Positions 46,412 through 58,418 of a stretch of 64,000 bases of DNA are shown piece by piece (positions within the stretch are counted from its first letter, which is position 1; every line of letters begins with the position of its first letter). The notes beneath the pieces are model-generated. The model saw nothing but the letters and a program-made list of their open reading frames with translations, was not told the origin of the DNA and made no database searches. The stretch comes from Pestalotiopsis fici W106-1 (taxonomy: Eukaryota; Ascomycota; Sordariomycetes; Amphisphaeriales; Sporocadaceae), in the NCBI RefSeq assembly GCF_000516985.1, contig NW_006917091.1, positions 5,576,518-5,640,517 of the forward strand. Direction: 5' to 3'. A program made the position numbers and the translations under genes.

Positions 46412-49266
46412 TCATTCCGAATCGTCCCTTTGGATTGTGACAATGTTCAGTGTTGCATCGTTATAACGTCGGTTTTTGACAGCAATCGAGGTGCCAGGCT
46501 TGATGACAAACATACCACCCCTTCCGAGACCATACTCCTTTTCAGAATCTTTTACTCGGACTTTGCCGGATGTATTGAAACAGATCCGCGTATGGGAATG
46601 CGAAATAGAGAATTGATGGGTGGTGCCTGGTTTGATTGACAAGTTATAGGCTCTTGTCTGGGAATTGATTCTGACTTCTGTACCATGTGTCATATACGCT
46701 GTAGAGTATATGAAATCTATCATGGTCAGATTCGTTCGTGGAGGATTAGAAGGAGAAACTTACTCTCTGTTTCAGGGCCCGATTCGTTGCGACCGCGCCC
46801 GGGAGCAATCTCCCATTCTGACATTTCTGAGGTAGAATCGGATTCATTTTGGTTCGCCGAGTTTGTGCGAGAGTCAGTATCAACGTCCTTTCCGGTTCTC
46901 TTGGAACGGCGCGGTGTTGGTGCCTCAATGCCCGAGTCCGAGGAAATTTCTTCAGCTGGAGTGACCGTCTTCTGCCCCTCTGATTGATTTGGATCTGATT
47001 CTTTGCGCCATTCGACAAGTCCACTACACCGAGACTGATTTCCCTTATAAAAGCAGTTCGCGCAAGAAGTCACATGTTTCCGGACTTGGAGGGGAGCATC
47101 CGGTGATATAACCACGCAGCCCGAAAATGGGCCACGGCCTTCCTTGCATTTTGTGCAAGGTTCAGGCGCGTCTACTCCCGTGATTTGAATAATGAGGGCC
47201 GAGATATCTTGGGTTTTGCGCTCAAAGTATACCGGTGCCTTGTGGTTGAACACGAGACTACGTTGTACTGAGAGAGGCAACAAGTATGGTACATAACCTG
47301 TCGAGGGGATTGGGGATGATGGAGTGTTTTGCAAATGAGGCCAGACCAGAGTATTCCATGTAGTCAAAGCTCTTGAATTGGCTGACTTGCCGGAGTGGTC
47401 AACTGTTGAGGGCTTTGCGAGCGAATTGAGCCCAACAACTTGCTTAGATCGTTTCTCTCGCCTGAGTGAGTTCTTGATAATTTTGCTGCTATTGTCTTTT
47501 TGAACTTGCACCTTTTTGCCATTTTTGGGTTGTGGCAAGGTCGGGTCTGGCATTGGGGGTTCATGTGAACTTGCTGGCCCCTTAGTGGTGACTATGGCAG
47601 GTGTTCGACCTTCTCCAGAATAGGAACGTATCTCAGAAAAGGTGCCATCTCTGTTATCATTCAATTCTACCGCTCTGTGTTTGGAGTTGAAATGACCACC
47701 TAGGCCTTCAAGCCGAGCAAACAAAAGTCTACAGGACCTTATTGGGCAGATCCAAGGCGTGGAGGGATCGTCGTAAAGTTGGTATTCCGAGGGCAGAACT
47801 ACGCTAAAAGTGAGAACACGATAATCCAGACGAAAGGAAAGATACTTACGAGCTCCATAAGTCAGGATACTTCGACCATTGTCCACTGTCAAAGTCATGG
47901 TTAGTTTGCTTCCTCCACATATGGGGGTGATACCTACAGATCCATGTGTTGTATGGCCGTCCACCATCTGCTCGCAGCACGTGTCTGCTATGTGTGATTG
48001 ACGATATATCAGACACCACCTCGAGGTTATCTTCACCGTTTGAAGTTTCAGCATACGGATTAGTTGATTCCAGGTCTGTCGTCGCTTGGTTGTCGTCTTC
48101 GTCGTTCAGATCACCCATGAGACTGTCATTCTCATGACTATCGTTCTCGTCTTCGTCGCTGTCTTCGTCCATCTCTTCATACTCTTCAGAGGAGTACATG
48201 TGGTTACTGGTGGCTTCCATTGCGTGGTGATGCGATTGGAAGCGCGTGGGATCACTCTGTCGGCGGTGCAAAAAAGAGGGTTCAAAGGCGGTTTCCCATT
48301 TGGCGGGTTGAATTGAGGACTTCTCAGGCTGCACCGCGGAGCCGGACTTGATTGGAGAATTGTTGAAAAGGCCAAAAGCCGGTGCCGAGTGACTAGATGA
48401 GTTTGAGGGTCCCGAGTTGATAGGCAGCTTTGGAGCCGGCACAGGTGTTTCCTTTGTCATATTTAAAACCATTGCGCCGGCATCTTCTGCTCGTTTGCGT
48501 TTCTTCCCTTGGTTGGCAGGGTCTAATATCACAATCAGCAATTTCATTATTGGGGATCAATATTGTGGTGAGACTCACCTCGTAGGATGCCCTCGATGCT
48601 AGTAGATGATTGTTTATTTCCGTTGTCGCTCGAGTCTCTAGGAAACATGGCACCGATGGCCCTCTTGATGAATCCCGATTCATTGGGGGGCGCCATGGCT
48701 GCAGCATTCGAGGCCGGGAAAGGCGCTTTGGATACGGTTGATGACGATGGGCCATTGATTGCCTTCAGCGATGGCGGAAAGACATTTGGTGTATGTTTTG
48801 CGAGTGCCTCGCCAGACACAATGGTCCCCGCCTTCTGTTCGTCCCTTCCACTTACAGGGTGAATAGCACCTGCACTACTGCCTCGAGTTGACGGGGACCG
48901 TTGTGGTTGCCTGTCCGCCGAGTTCCTTCTGATTGGAGGAGGTGAGACGACTCTGCCTCTTGAAACTAATGGTGACTTTCCATTGTCTTGCTTTTGACCG
49001 AGCTCTCTAATCAAAAGTTCACGCAAAACTGGCAGCAGTTTGGCATTGTCAATGGCGCGTCTGGTTATTTCGAATGGATAATCTTGTATTAATCCCCTTC
49101 GAAGTTCGCTCATTTGCACCAATGCCAATTGTGCAACTTCTGATAGTGTCCCGCTGAGCAATGCAGGCCTTAAGGCCCTTCCTGATCTGAAATCATCTTG
49201 GAAAATGCTGAGCAACTGCTGAAGCCCCTGCTTCTCGGGCGGCAACAGGTCGCTTGAGGTTCTCAT
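46412..49266 (-). CDS. Zinc-finger, DUF3716 and CENP-C-like cupin multidomain protein
   Basis: Five exons, 48579-49266, 47938-48522, 47850-47885, 46764-47798 and 46412-46716; introns 48-56 nt, all phase 1; 882 residues. The 36-nt third exon was chosen because it joins into the family-like ILTYGALLPSEY. Domains in order: a helical N-terminus (1-90), a long disordered Ser/Pro and acidic region with basic KKRKR (about 235), and a C2H2-like finger (C454, C459, H472, H477). A DUF3716 Cys cluster follows (C651, C654, C664, C682, C685, C694). Last is a beta-rich C-terminus (about 785-882) whose YGLGRGGMFVIKPGT and KNRRYNDATLNIV segments resemble the Mif2/CENP-C cupin. Probably nuclear; function unknown. 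Confidence 0.72.
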
Positions 49267-50383
49267 GACAATAAGCTCTTACTCCTCGGCGCCAGAGATC
49301 GCAATTCTACTGCTGCTGGAGATCAGTGCATAGGAAAACGCGGATCGCTGTACCTTTTTGCAGGTTGAAAATTTGGGCTGTTGGGTGTGTTCCAACGACG
49401 ACAACAACTACCCTGGAACGCGGTAACAATGCCAAGTTACAGATAGCCGAAAACAATTGAGACAAAGCACATTCGAATGTGCGATGAGAAGCAAGATCAC
49501 TTTGGACGCTTGGCCATTCTCAAAACAATAATTACGAAGCCTCTGAATCCTTCATACTTTGGGATTCTGTCATGGCGTCGCGCTTTCACGACAGTTAATT
49601 CAGGCCATCTACCTGGGCTGCATCGCGTCTCCCTTTGGCAGGGCGTAGGGGGTGACGGGTTTGTCGTGTGCACAGGCCAATTGCAACAAAATCCAGTTGC
49701 TGTTTAGCGCAAGCCCCCCACACCCTCTGATTCTGGCGATTCAGCGACTGCGAAGGGCGATTGGCATGCAGCTGAGCTGAAAAAAGCAATCCTCGATGCG
49801 ACAGAAAATATGCAGAGGTGCCTGGTGCGGCACCAGTCCAAGAGTCTTACCTAAATTCTTTATTGCATGTTGAAGGAAAATCCTTTTGGTGTTGCGAATA
49901 GGAGGGTACGCAACAAGACGGAGGAAACATGGCGTCCAACCACTAATAAACTGAATGGACAGAGGCTTGCGGGACTGACCTGCGGGACCTGCGGGACCCG
50001 GCAAATCCGCATTGCATCGAATTACGTCAACTATAATCTCGTTGCCAGGTGGAGGCTTTGTCATCAGCACAACTTCTTGCGAGTCGCGAATATGTAGAGT
50101 TGAGCGGTCTTGCGATTAGTCATCGGCATCGGACTTGCTCATTTGCTCCGTTTGAGCCACTAATGGATCAATCATCGTACTATCCGGCTGCTGAATAGCT
50201 CCGGCGACCAGAATGTCTTTGCACCGGCCCCGCCACAAGATGGTCTCGACGACCAGTGCGCTGACATATACGATGTGAAGTATATAGGGGCTGTATGAAC
50301 GCAGCTTCTGTTGCATGTCTCATCCTATTATCTCTTTTTCAGGTTGCTCTTATTATTCTACGATTAAACTATCTCGAATCAAA
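49267..50383. other. Divergent intergenic region
   Basis: Contains promoters of the DUF3716 gene (minus) and the MDR reductase (plus). No gene supported in the short open frames. Confidence 0.6.
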
Positions 50384-51445
50384 ATGCCCTCCTCGGACGC
50401 TACTGGAGCCGCCTTGTTTCTTGGCGAGGACGGCACTAGCCTAGAAGTGCTACGGAATGTGGCCAAGCCGCAACCAGATGAGGGAGAACTGCTGGTCGAG
50501 GTGCACTACTCGGGCATCAACCCAGCAGACCTAGCACACGCACAGCTCGGCATTACTTCAGTAGTTCTAGGCTACGACTTCATGGGCAAGGTGGTCCAGG
50601 CCGGACCCGACTCCAAATATGCCGTAGGAGATTTCGTCGCCGGGTATACACCCACCGGCATCGGTCGGCCGATGAAGTATGGTGCGCATCAACCATACCT
50701 TGCTGCACCCGAGGATACCGTCTTTCGTGTGCCGGAAAATCTGCCACATGCCCACGCTGCGACTCTTCCGGTCGTTGTCACAGTTGCCGCAGATGCACTG
50801 TATAATATCCTCGGACTTCCCTTCCCAGGGGAAACGCCGAGCCCGAATTTCAAGCCGGCACCACTGTTGATCTGGGGTGCATCCACAGGTGCCGGCATTG
50901 CCATAATCCAGCTCGCGCGCGCGAGTGGTGTAGAGACCATCTTTGTCACGGCATCACCGAAGCGGCACGGTCTCCTCAAGAGCTTGGGTGCTTCGGAATG
51001 CTTTGACTATGCGGACCCGGACGTCGTGTCCAAAATCCAAGCTGCTGCCGACCAAGGCACGGAAGGCCCAATCCTGTACGCCGTCGACGCCATCGGTGCA
51101 CCCGGTGCTTCTGCCATGGTTGCTGATGCATCATCCGACAAGGCCAAGATGGCCTCGGTACGAGAACACAAGGACCCAAGATTTACATTGCCATTCTCGT
51201 CAAAATCCCGTGACATGGCTATCGAGCTACCAGGCATTGGCCGTATTATGATGCCAGCGCAGCCTCAACAGCAGGCCCAGTTATGGAGAGGCCTTCTTTG
51301 GGCAGTCGAGAACTACGGTTCCCGGTTCTCGATGCCATCGGTGGACATATTCGAGGGTACGGCTGAAGATGCCCTAGAAAAGGTCAAGATCGTGGCGGCC
51401 GGCGGAAACTTTGGCAAGATTGTGCTCAAGCACCCACTACAATAA
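50384..51445 (+). CDS. MDR-family zinc-independent oxidoreductase / trans-enoyl-reductase-like
   Basis: Single exon, 353 residues from the ATG at 50384. The N-terminal GroES-like domain shows EVHYSGINPADLAHAQLG and VLGYDFMGKVVQAG. The NADPH-binding Rossmann motif is WGASTGAGIAIIQLARASG, a typical nucleotide-binding GxSxGxG variant. Cys/His zinc ligands of classical alcohol dehydrogenases are missing, which places it with the quinone-reductase/enoyl-reductase branch that includes stand-alone reductases of polyketide pathways such as LovC. No polyketide synthase is in the window, so a biosynthetic role is not supported locally. It has no signal peptide and is presumably cytosolic. Confidence 0.85.
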   Translation: MPSSDATGAALFLGEDGTSLEVLRNVAKPQPDEGELLVEVHYSGINPADLAHAQLGITSVVLGYDFMGKVVQAGPDSKYAVGDFVAGYTPTGIGRPMKYGAHQPYLAAPEDTVFRVPENLPHAHAATLPVVVTVAADALYNILGLPFPGETPSPNFKPAPLLIWGASTGAGIAIIQLARASGVETIFVTASPKRHGLLKSLGASECFDYADPDVVSKIQAAADQGTEGPILYAVDAIGAPGASAMVADASSDKAKMASVREHKDPRFTLPFSSKSRDMAIELPGIGRIMMPAQPQQQAQLWRGLLWAVENYGSRFSMPSVDIFEGTAEDALEKVKIVAAGGNFGKIVLKHPLQ

Positions 51446-51642
51446 TTACGAGCCATTCTCTTCTTAGAAAAGAATAATACAAGAAATCAGATTAATCATA
51501 AATATGAACTTGGCAGCCAGAAGAAAAGAAGCCCGGGAACCATGATGCTGCTTTCAACGTCGTTGCTTGACATTTCTCGTACCTCGATGTAACACAGTCT
51601 AACGTGTATCAGACCTTGAAAATCAATTCCAGTCCCAGCCTT

Positions 51643-53641
51643 TTAGTAAGGAACTCTCGCCGAAACACTTCGCCAGAAATCACAGCGGAAACCGCGTCCG
51701 CCTTCCCAGGTTCTGGAGTTGACAAGGCGGAATCTGTTGACAATTCCGGGGCCTGTACGCTGATAAAACGTCAAGTTTGGAGTGACGACCACCTCGGTCA
51801 ACTGGCCTCCTGTAGTATTCAGATTGATCATGGTTGGATTGATCAATCCATACTCGGGCCAGCCAATATTACCATAAGCACCAGGAGGGGCCGTCGCATT
51901 GGCATACCCAGCAGTCGCGTTCTGACGAGAAATGAGCGGCGAGTTGAACACGATAAAGTTGCCCAGAATCTTTTGAAACGCATATCGAAAGTCGAGATTG
52001 GGCACCGTGGCGCCGACGGCGAAGTAGGCCGTCAGGTCGTGGCCGTGGTACGCGGGCGTGACCGAGTACTGGTACTTCCAGGCCTGCAGCGCCCCCGGGG
52101 TAAAGGCCTCGGCCAGCCACTGCGCCGGGCAGTCGTAGACGGACTCGGCGCCAATGTCCAAGACGGCCTGCTGCAGGCCCGTCGCGAACTCGGACACGGT
52201 CAGGGCCGTGGGGCCAGAGTCGCCCAAGGTGTCGAAGCGGGTGCCATTGTCTCCTTGTTGGGCAAAGGCCGTCTGGTAAAAGGCGTTGAGACTAATGACA
52301 TCGGCGGGGGTGAAGCGCGGATATGTCTTTGCGATGAAATCATTGTACTCGCTAAACGTGTCAACGTCGGGATTGGTGAGTGGGACACCTTCATTTGCAT
52401 TGTTCTGGCCATTGTAAGCAGACGGGTAAGTTGATCTACTATGGAAGTTTACTCACCCCAACAAGAATGCGCTTTCCATTGACTTTGCCTGTCAAAAGCT
52501 GCTGCGAGGGGCGAGTTTGTATGTAACTACCGTCGACTACAGGCTGAAAGGCAAAGCTACCAAAATAGCCTCGCGTGGTAGACACGGTTCCACTGGCATT
52601 TTGCAGAACCAAGGTGTCTGCAGCGACCAGGCACGCAAATGTGCTGGCACCGTCCGCTGCGGAGGCGGCATTTCTACCGCATCCTACCAGATCGACAAAG
52701 GCCTGGTAGTTGCCCGTCGGTACCGGGTCGTTGTAGTTGTAGACCGGTGGTGTATACGGGCTAGCAGCAACTATCTGGATCACGATTAATAATTGTGTTT
52801 TGGTAGGGATACAAGTATGGCGCGCGCACATTATTGAAGACCTTGGCATCGTTTCCGCCATAGGCCAGGGCATGGAACATGACAGAACCGGCACCAGAAG
52901 ACTCCCCGCCAATAGTGACACGAGTCGGATCACCGCCAAACTTGGTGATATACTTTTGTACCCAATCTAGCGCGAACCGCTGATCCAAAAGGCCGGCGTT
53001 GAGCACACCATTGTTCTTGATGTCGGGGGAGGAGAGATACCCGAAGGCGCCAAGCCGGTATTGGATCTCTACAAAGACAAAGCCATTGTCGTTGGTGTTC
53101 AGCCACACGCTCGGGTCATAGACAGCTCCAAACTTTGAGTAGCCGCCACCATCTGCAAACTCGATTAGTCAGACGCGAATGAGAAGCTGACGTGGGCTAT
53201 TGACTCACGGATCCAGACCATTACAGGGAGCGAGGAGGCATTGGGGGAAGCATGGACATTCAGGTACAAGCAGTCTTCATCACCGTAACCAGAAGTGAAT
53301 CCATAGACGGCGGGCAGTGCATAGCCTCCGGTCTGTGGACAGATTGGGGGCTGTTCGGTTGCGGGAATGACTGCACTGCGATTGGTCGGCGGGGGTCTCG
53401 GAGCTTGCCATCTGAGGTTTCCTACTGGAGGTGCGGCGTATCGAACACTGCACACAAGACATGTCAGATAACTTTGTGCTCGTGAGCTTATAGTCGAAGC
53501 GATATACTACCTTTTCCAAATATTCAGGTCATATGTGCTGTCATAGTAGCCCTGATATGTCGCATAGTCTAGGTTGACTTGCAGCGCGGCTAGGGCAACC
53601 GAGAACAGGGCTATGAAAACAGCCCGTGATGCTCTCTGCAT
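51643..53641 (-). CDS. Secreted type-B carboxylesterase/lipase
   Basis: Five exons, 53511-53641, 53209-53447, 52830-53152, 52457-52774 and 51643-52404, giving 590 residues. The start encodes a signal peptide (MQRASRAVFIALFSVALAAL). Family motifs: VRYAAPPVGNLRWQAP, EDCLYLNVHAS, oxyanion-hole HGGGY (from 124), GESSG with nucleophile Ser208, NNANEG across intron 4, and HGHDL with the catalytic His. Intron 3 (52775-52829) uses a weak GTGCGC donor. I preferred it because it restores FNNIVAASPYTPP; the only other in-phase donor would make a 42-nt intron. Several N-x-T/S sites in the C-terminal third suggest N-glycosylation. It hydrolyses esters outside the cell; the substrate is unknown. Confidence 0.9.
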
Positions 53642-55317
53642 TGTATGCTTTGTTTTGGAGGATCAGGTTGACGAGTTTGAGTATGATTGTCACTCTGAGG
53701 CATGTATACAAGACATCAGAAGCTGCCAATTTCAAAGTTGCGGGAATAGTTTTGTGGTTAAGTAGGTAGATACTGCAGCTCTCGTCTATTCCCAGGCCGT
53801 TTTCTTGGCACCATGATTTTTCTTATTCCTGGAAAAGTACAGGCAGAGGTGCACAAAAGCAAAAGACCGCTAATGCTGGTTTTCTGCACAATGACCACGA
53901 TAATCCATGTTTTTCTGTTGAATTATTCATTTGAAAATCAAAATAGCATACGCATATTTTTGTTTAACTCGCATTCAATCAAAACCATGAACCTTTGGCT
54001 GACTTTCTCTCTGCGACAGCAGTGTCAACTCTGGTCATATTCGGTCGCAATAGACGGCGCCTATAGCCCCACAGCAGTAGCGACCATGTACTCATTGCAG
54101 TACGTCCTACGAGCATCCAAGTGTTCTATGGAGGTCTTTGATCCTTCGACTGATTATGAACAAGGTATACTCTGCCCTAGACATTTTATAACTGCCGAGG
54201 ACTGTGCACTCGGCACAGCGATCACAGGGACATTTTGGCCAAGCTACCGTCCCCAACTCCACTGCGGCACGTTCCCAATTAGGATATGCGATTGTCATAT
54301 ATCTCCAGAGGAGCCTACCAAAACCTACGCCACACAAAGTATAAGACAGAAGATTGTCTCGGTAGATGACTCGCTCTTTTTTTTCTTTCTCCTGTTCTTC
54401 ATGTCTCAACGCCGGACCCTTGAAGTCTCCGAAAAGTGCGCGGGCGCCAAACTCTGCTCGACATTTCTACGCCTACAACTGCCGGCCTTGATGGAATCGA
54501 CTCGACCTTGATTGACAGCATGGACAAGCCAACACCTCTATTACGGACAACTAGACCTCCATTTGTGTTGTATTTGCATCTTGCTGCACTTTTGCGACAG
54601 GATACTGCTGGCGGCCATAAGCTCATAGTGGAAGCTAATTTCCCGCGACGACTGTCATCTGCTAGGCATATGCGCACCACTTTCTTTGGGTCGCCATCTG
54701 CCCAACAGGGTCCAAGACCCATGACCCAGGAGAAGGGCTTCCACGACAGACTGCCAAGAAGAGGCTTTTCGTATTCTTCTTCAGCAAACCTAGCGTCGCT
54801 GCTTAGATGATTGGCTCAATAAGAGATGGACGAAATCAATCGCCTCAATCTTAGGTAGATGCTGTACGAGACAGTATCTCACATCCTTCGACATGGCTGC
54901 ACTTGACACATTGTGGGGTGACGGATATGGTTCCTCCGGGACCTCAATGACCACCCCTAGATCCTCTGGCGCTTGATCTCGATGTGCCGAAATATGCCCA
55001 CTTTCGTGTGTTCTGGGCCGACGGCTGTCTCGCAAGGAGTGAGACATGGAGGGGGAGCCTGGCAGGGTGGCCAGAGAGGTGGGCAGAATCATCCAGTCAG
55101 CCCGACCTGTTCTCATCACCATGAACTCTGACTTTTGACAGGAACCGCAAAAAAAAAAAAAAAGAAAGAAAAAAGAAAAAGATGATCGTATATAGCCGTC
55201 TGCAGAGCCTGCAGGAGTACTAGACACACGGAAACATGGAACAATCATTGTGCATGAGAAGATCATGCTGTGGCGGCACACACAGCGTCAGACACCCCTC
55301 TGAACCAACAAAAAGAA
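53642..55317. other. 1.7-kb intergenic region
   Basis: A 232-codon open frame (53813-54511, plus) and a 163-codon frame (54790-55281, minus) exist but show no recognisable domain. A poly-A/poly-AG tract lies at about 55148-55181. No gene is supported. Confidence 0.5.
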
Positions 55318-56605
55318 ATGGCACAGGAATACGATCCAGAGTATCTTGCAGAGTCGAGGGTCACGCTGGTGACGGTCTTCTACTCCATTCCCATTGTCCT
55401 CATGATTTTGAGCACAACACTTCGATTATGGGCCAAGTTGAGAACTGAGCCAAAAAGGCTCGCGTTTGATGATTACCTGATGATCTGGGCAACTGTAAGC
55501 AAGTACGACTGTCAATTTTTTGTTATAAAAATAACTCATAATTATTTTCAGGGAATTTCTGTTTCGTTTTGCATAATTGGACTTATATATGGTGAGATGG
55601 CCGCAAAAAGTTGTCTTCGTTTTGTGAAACTAACGGCATACCTTTGCAGGGCCCCCACAAGGTCTTGGTCGGCACATTGAGGCCATCACATCAGAAGATC
55701 TAAAAACCTTCATGATGGTACGTCAAATTACCCAAAATAGACCTTCTACAGAATTCTTAACTTGCAGCAAAAAGGGCGACTACATCTTTAGCCACCTCTA
55801 CGATGTTGCCCTTGCCAGCACCAAGCTCTCGGTGCTCGCACTGTACTACCGCGTCTTTCCCGTGCAAGCGTTCCGCATCGTGGTCATCCTCACCGCCGTA
55901 TTTGTCGTGCTCTGGATGATCACCATGGAGGTGGTGCTGGGGTTCGAGTGCCGGCCGATCCAGGCGTGGTGGCTGGCCGCCGAGGGCCAGTGCCTCAACC
56001 TCGTCGCCTTTGCCTACTTTACCAACATCACCAACCTGGTCTCGGACATGTGGATCTTTGCCATGCCCCTGCCCATCATCCTGAAGCTGCAGACCAATAC
56101 CAACAAGAGGTTGACGCTCTGCTTTCTGTTTTCTGTTGGCTTGGGCGTGTGCTCCATCAGTGCTGCTCGGTTGAGGTTCGTCTTTGCCAATGCGTCAACA
56201 GATATCACTTGTAAGTTCTTGTCCCTAGGCATTACAAAGACAAATGCGGTCTTCAACATTCAATAGTGCTAATGCAATCCGGCAATAGGGGACGCAGTAC
56301 CGATGGGTATCCTATCAGCTTGGGAACCTTGTGGAGGAATACTGTGCGCCAACCTGCCCATGGTATACGGTATGCTCAACCAGAGTATTCGCATGTCGAG
56401 GATACGTCACAGTACAGCGCATACAGACGCGTCTCAGTCTATTGCAGGGTCCTCGAGAGGGCGCGCATCCAAAGGCAGCTTCTCGCAGGGCTGGATTCAT
56501 CTAAAAGACAGCTTCTCCAGTCACGACGAATTGGGGTTGAAGCGGCCTGAGAGGTCATATATATGGAAGATCAGTACGGGTACTAGCAGGTCGTCGACAC
56601 AATAA
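55318..56605 (+). CDS. Rhodopsin-domain (SAT4/PTH11-like) integral membrane protein
   Basis: Five exons, 55318-55494, 55552-55591, 55650-55717, 55775-56210 and 56289-56605; 345 residues. The architecture is the fungal seven-helix rhodopsin domain (DUF/SAT4). Diagnostic parts are LRLWAKLRTEPKRLAFDDYLMIWAT, GLGRHIEAI, the TKLSVLALYYRVFP helix, CRPIQAWW, NLVSDMWIFAMPLPIILKL, and WDAVPMGILSAWEPCGGILCANLP after intron 4. No CFEM domain precedes it. For exon 4 I used the AAAAAG acceptor (55774), because the nearby GCAG acceptor breaks phase. Related PTH11 proteins are plasma-membrane receptors for surface or host cues in pathogens; most family members are uncharacterised. The tail is Ser/Arg-rich and cytosolic by prediction. 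Confidence 0.82.
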
Positions 56606-58088
56606 AATTCATAGACACAAGACTCCGAGAATGGATCGCTTTGATTGATATCATCAAGATCTTTCAATCATGATTGACTATCACTTGACTTTTGTCGCAT
56701 GTTCGTTAAATCTTACCGCATTGCAATTGACGAAAATGGGGTTTGTTAATCTCTTTAACCACAGTCTTTGATTATTTACTGCCAAGAAGAGACCCGAAAA
56801 CCAGTTGAGTTCCCATTTGCGCCCGACATTCATGTAGTGGTCTGATCTAGGTACCTATCCAAAACTGGCTTGCGCCATGCGGTTGAATGAGTAAACTGCT
56901 GGGAGTGGTATATCAATGGTCTGTTTGATTCTCTGCGACGCGTCCTGCAATCCCATTTCCAGACCGGCATTAATTTCCGATCCATGTTCTTCCCCATCCC
57001 AATTCACAACCACCATTGTTCGAACTCATAGCGCCAGAGACCTTGGCTGAGGCTCCATGGTTTGTCCAGTTGACTGTAAGTCAGCTCCAAACCCATCACA
57101 TACCCGAAGAGCATTGTCGAACCATTCCTGCACGGACGATACTGCAATTCGTCCGTCGACGGTCGGTCCGATGCTTTGCTCAAACCAGACGAAGAACATT
57201 GACGATCCTGCCAAGGTTGTGTCGGACATGTCGCTTCAGGTAATCGAATTCAATGGCGAGGTGACCGGCTCTCGAAATTTTTGGCAAGTCACGTACACGG
57301 ATCTGGCTTGCGGGCGGAAGGGCATTAAAGTGACTGTCATCCATCGTGGCGAGGGAATATTATTTCGTGGCGGGCGTCGTGGAAATTCAGAGAATACAAG
57401 TAACCGAGAAACTTGTTAGTAGTGAATCGTCGTAAACGCATTTGAAATTGATCTGGGATGCAAGTAAATGGTGAATGGTGCATGTTCAAGGGGCGTGTTG
57501 ATTAGGCTCGGGGGGGAAATAAACTTGATTGTGTTTCCTGGACGACCAGCTGGGACAAATCCAAATATGCAAGCGTGTAGTTTATCTAGAAGAAGGGACT
57601 ATGGAGGGAGATTCCATCAAGGTGAGTATTTACGGTCGCGCCCAAAGTTTAGGTGTTGGTTTTTGGCAGCTGTAATCAACACATGGCTACTGGGGGGCCA
57701 TATCTGCTGGCCAATCCCCGGGGCGCTCAAAGACATCCATCAGAAGTGGCCATCCATACATAGGTAGTAATGTAGGCTGTAACATGTTCATTTCTTATAG
57801 AATACCTACCGTCGCGTCAAGGTATAAAACTTTTCGTCGCCCACCCCTGCACACAAAGATCGGTTCACGCATTTCTTAGTCTACTCCGTCGTACGTAATT
57901 ATTAATCTTTCATCATCCTACTTTCCCTCGACCATACTCATTCGTCCCCTTACCTTCTACTCACTGACATGTACGTAATTGGTGCCGCCCACGAATATTC
58001 TCATATCCGCCCACAACCACCCAACTTATACCCAATTTTCTCCGCCATCTTCAACAATTCATCTTCCAAGCATTTGGAATTAACCTCC
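56606..58088. other. 1.5-kb intergenic region
   Basis: No supported protein gene. A 67-codon minus-strand frame (57026-57229) has protein-like composition but no start context or recognisable family. The right end leads into the tRNA gene. Confidence 0.5.
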
Positions 58089-58173
58089 GGGGATGTGGTC
58101 TAGTGGTATGACGTTTCCTTAGCATGCGATAAAAGCATGGAAAAGGTTCTGGGTTCGATTCCCAGCTTCTCCA
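58089..58173 (+). tRNA. tRNA-Ala(AGC) with a 13-nt intron
   Basis: An 85-nt gene. The acceptor stem pairs GGGGATG with CTTCTCC and includes the G3:U70 pair that is the alanine identity element; one U6:U67 mismatch is present. The A box is TGGTCTAGTGG and the B box GGTTCGATTCC. The anticodon stem TTTCC/GGAAA encloses TTAGCA, a 13-nt intron (TGCGATAAAAGCA) after position 37, and the final T of the loop. Anticodon AGC reads alanine codons. A TTTT run four bases downstream fits RNA polymerase III termination. Confidence 0.85.
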
Positions 58174-58418
58174 TAGTTTTGAGTATTTTTTGCAGTTCTT
58201 GGTGTCAAATCTTTGTTCTTCAAGTCTTTGTAGCAGTGTGTTTTATGACCTTGTATTAAACTTTTGTCTACTATATGTGATACCCGGCGCTCTTTTTGAT
58301 ATCTCTGCTTCGGGATCCGGTACCAATTATCATACATTGCATCTTCATTCTCCAAGCACGTTCTTTTGATAAACCCAAAAACTCGCTGTAAACATCATGG
58401 AACGCAGGGCTTGCTTAT

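Noticed and set aside
51604..52434. 276-codon plus-strand open frame
   Set aside because: Antisense to the last carboxylesterase exon, whose motifs and splice sites are unambiguous.
53813..54511. 232-codon plus-strand open frame
   Set aside because: No domain, unusual composition including a poly-Phe run, and no promoter or codon pattern like its neighbours. Kept as unannotated.
54790..55281. 163-codon minus-strand open frame with a Pro/Glu-rich stretch
   Set aside because: Part of it reads protein-like (a possible tail of a lost gene), but it runs through a poly-A tract that yields poly-Phe, and no start or family is evident.
57026..57229. 67-codon minus-strand frame with protein-like composition
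   Set aside because: Too short, no family, stops on both sides and no splice signals to extend it.
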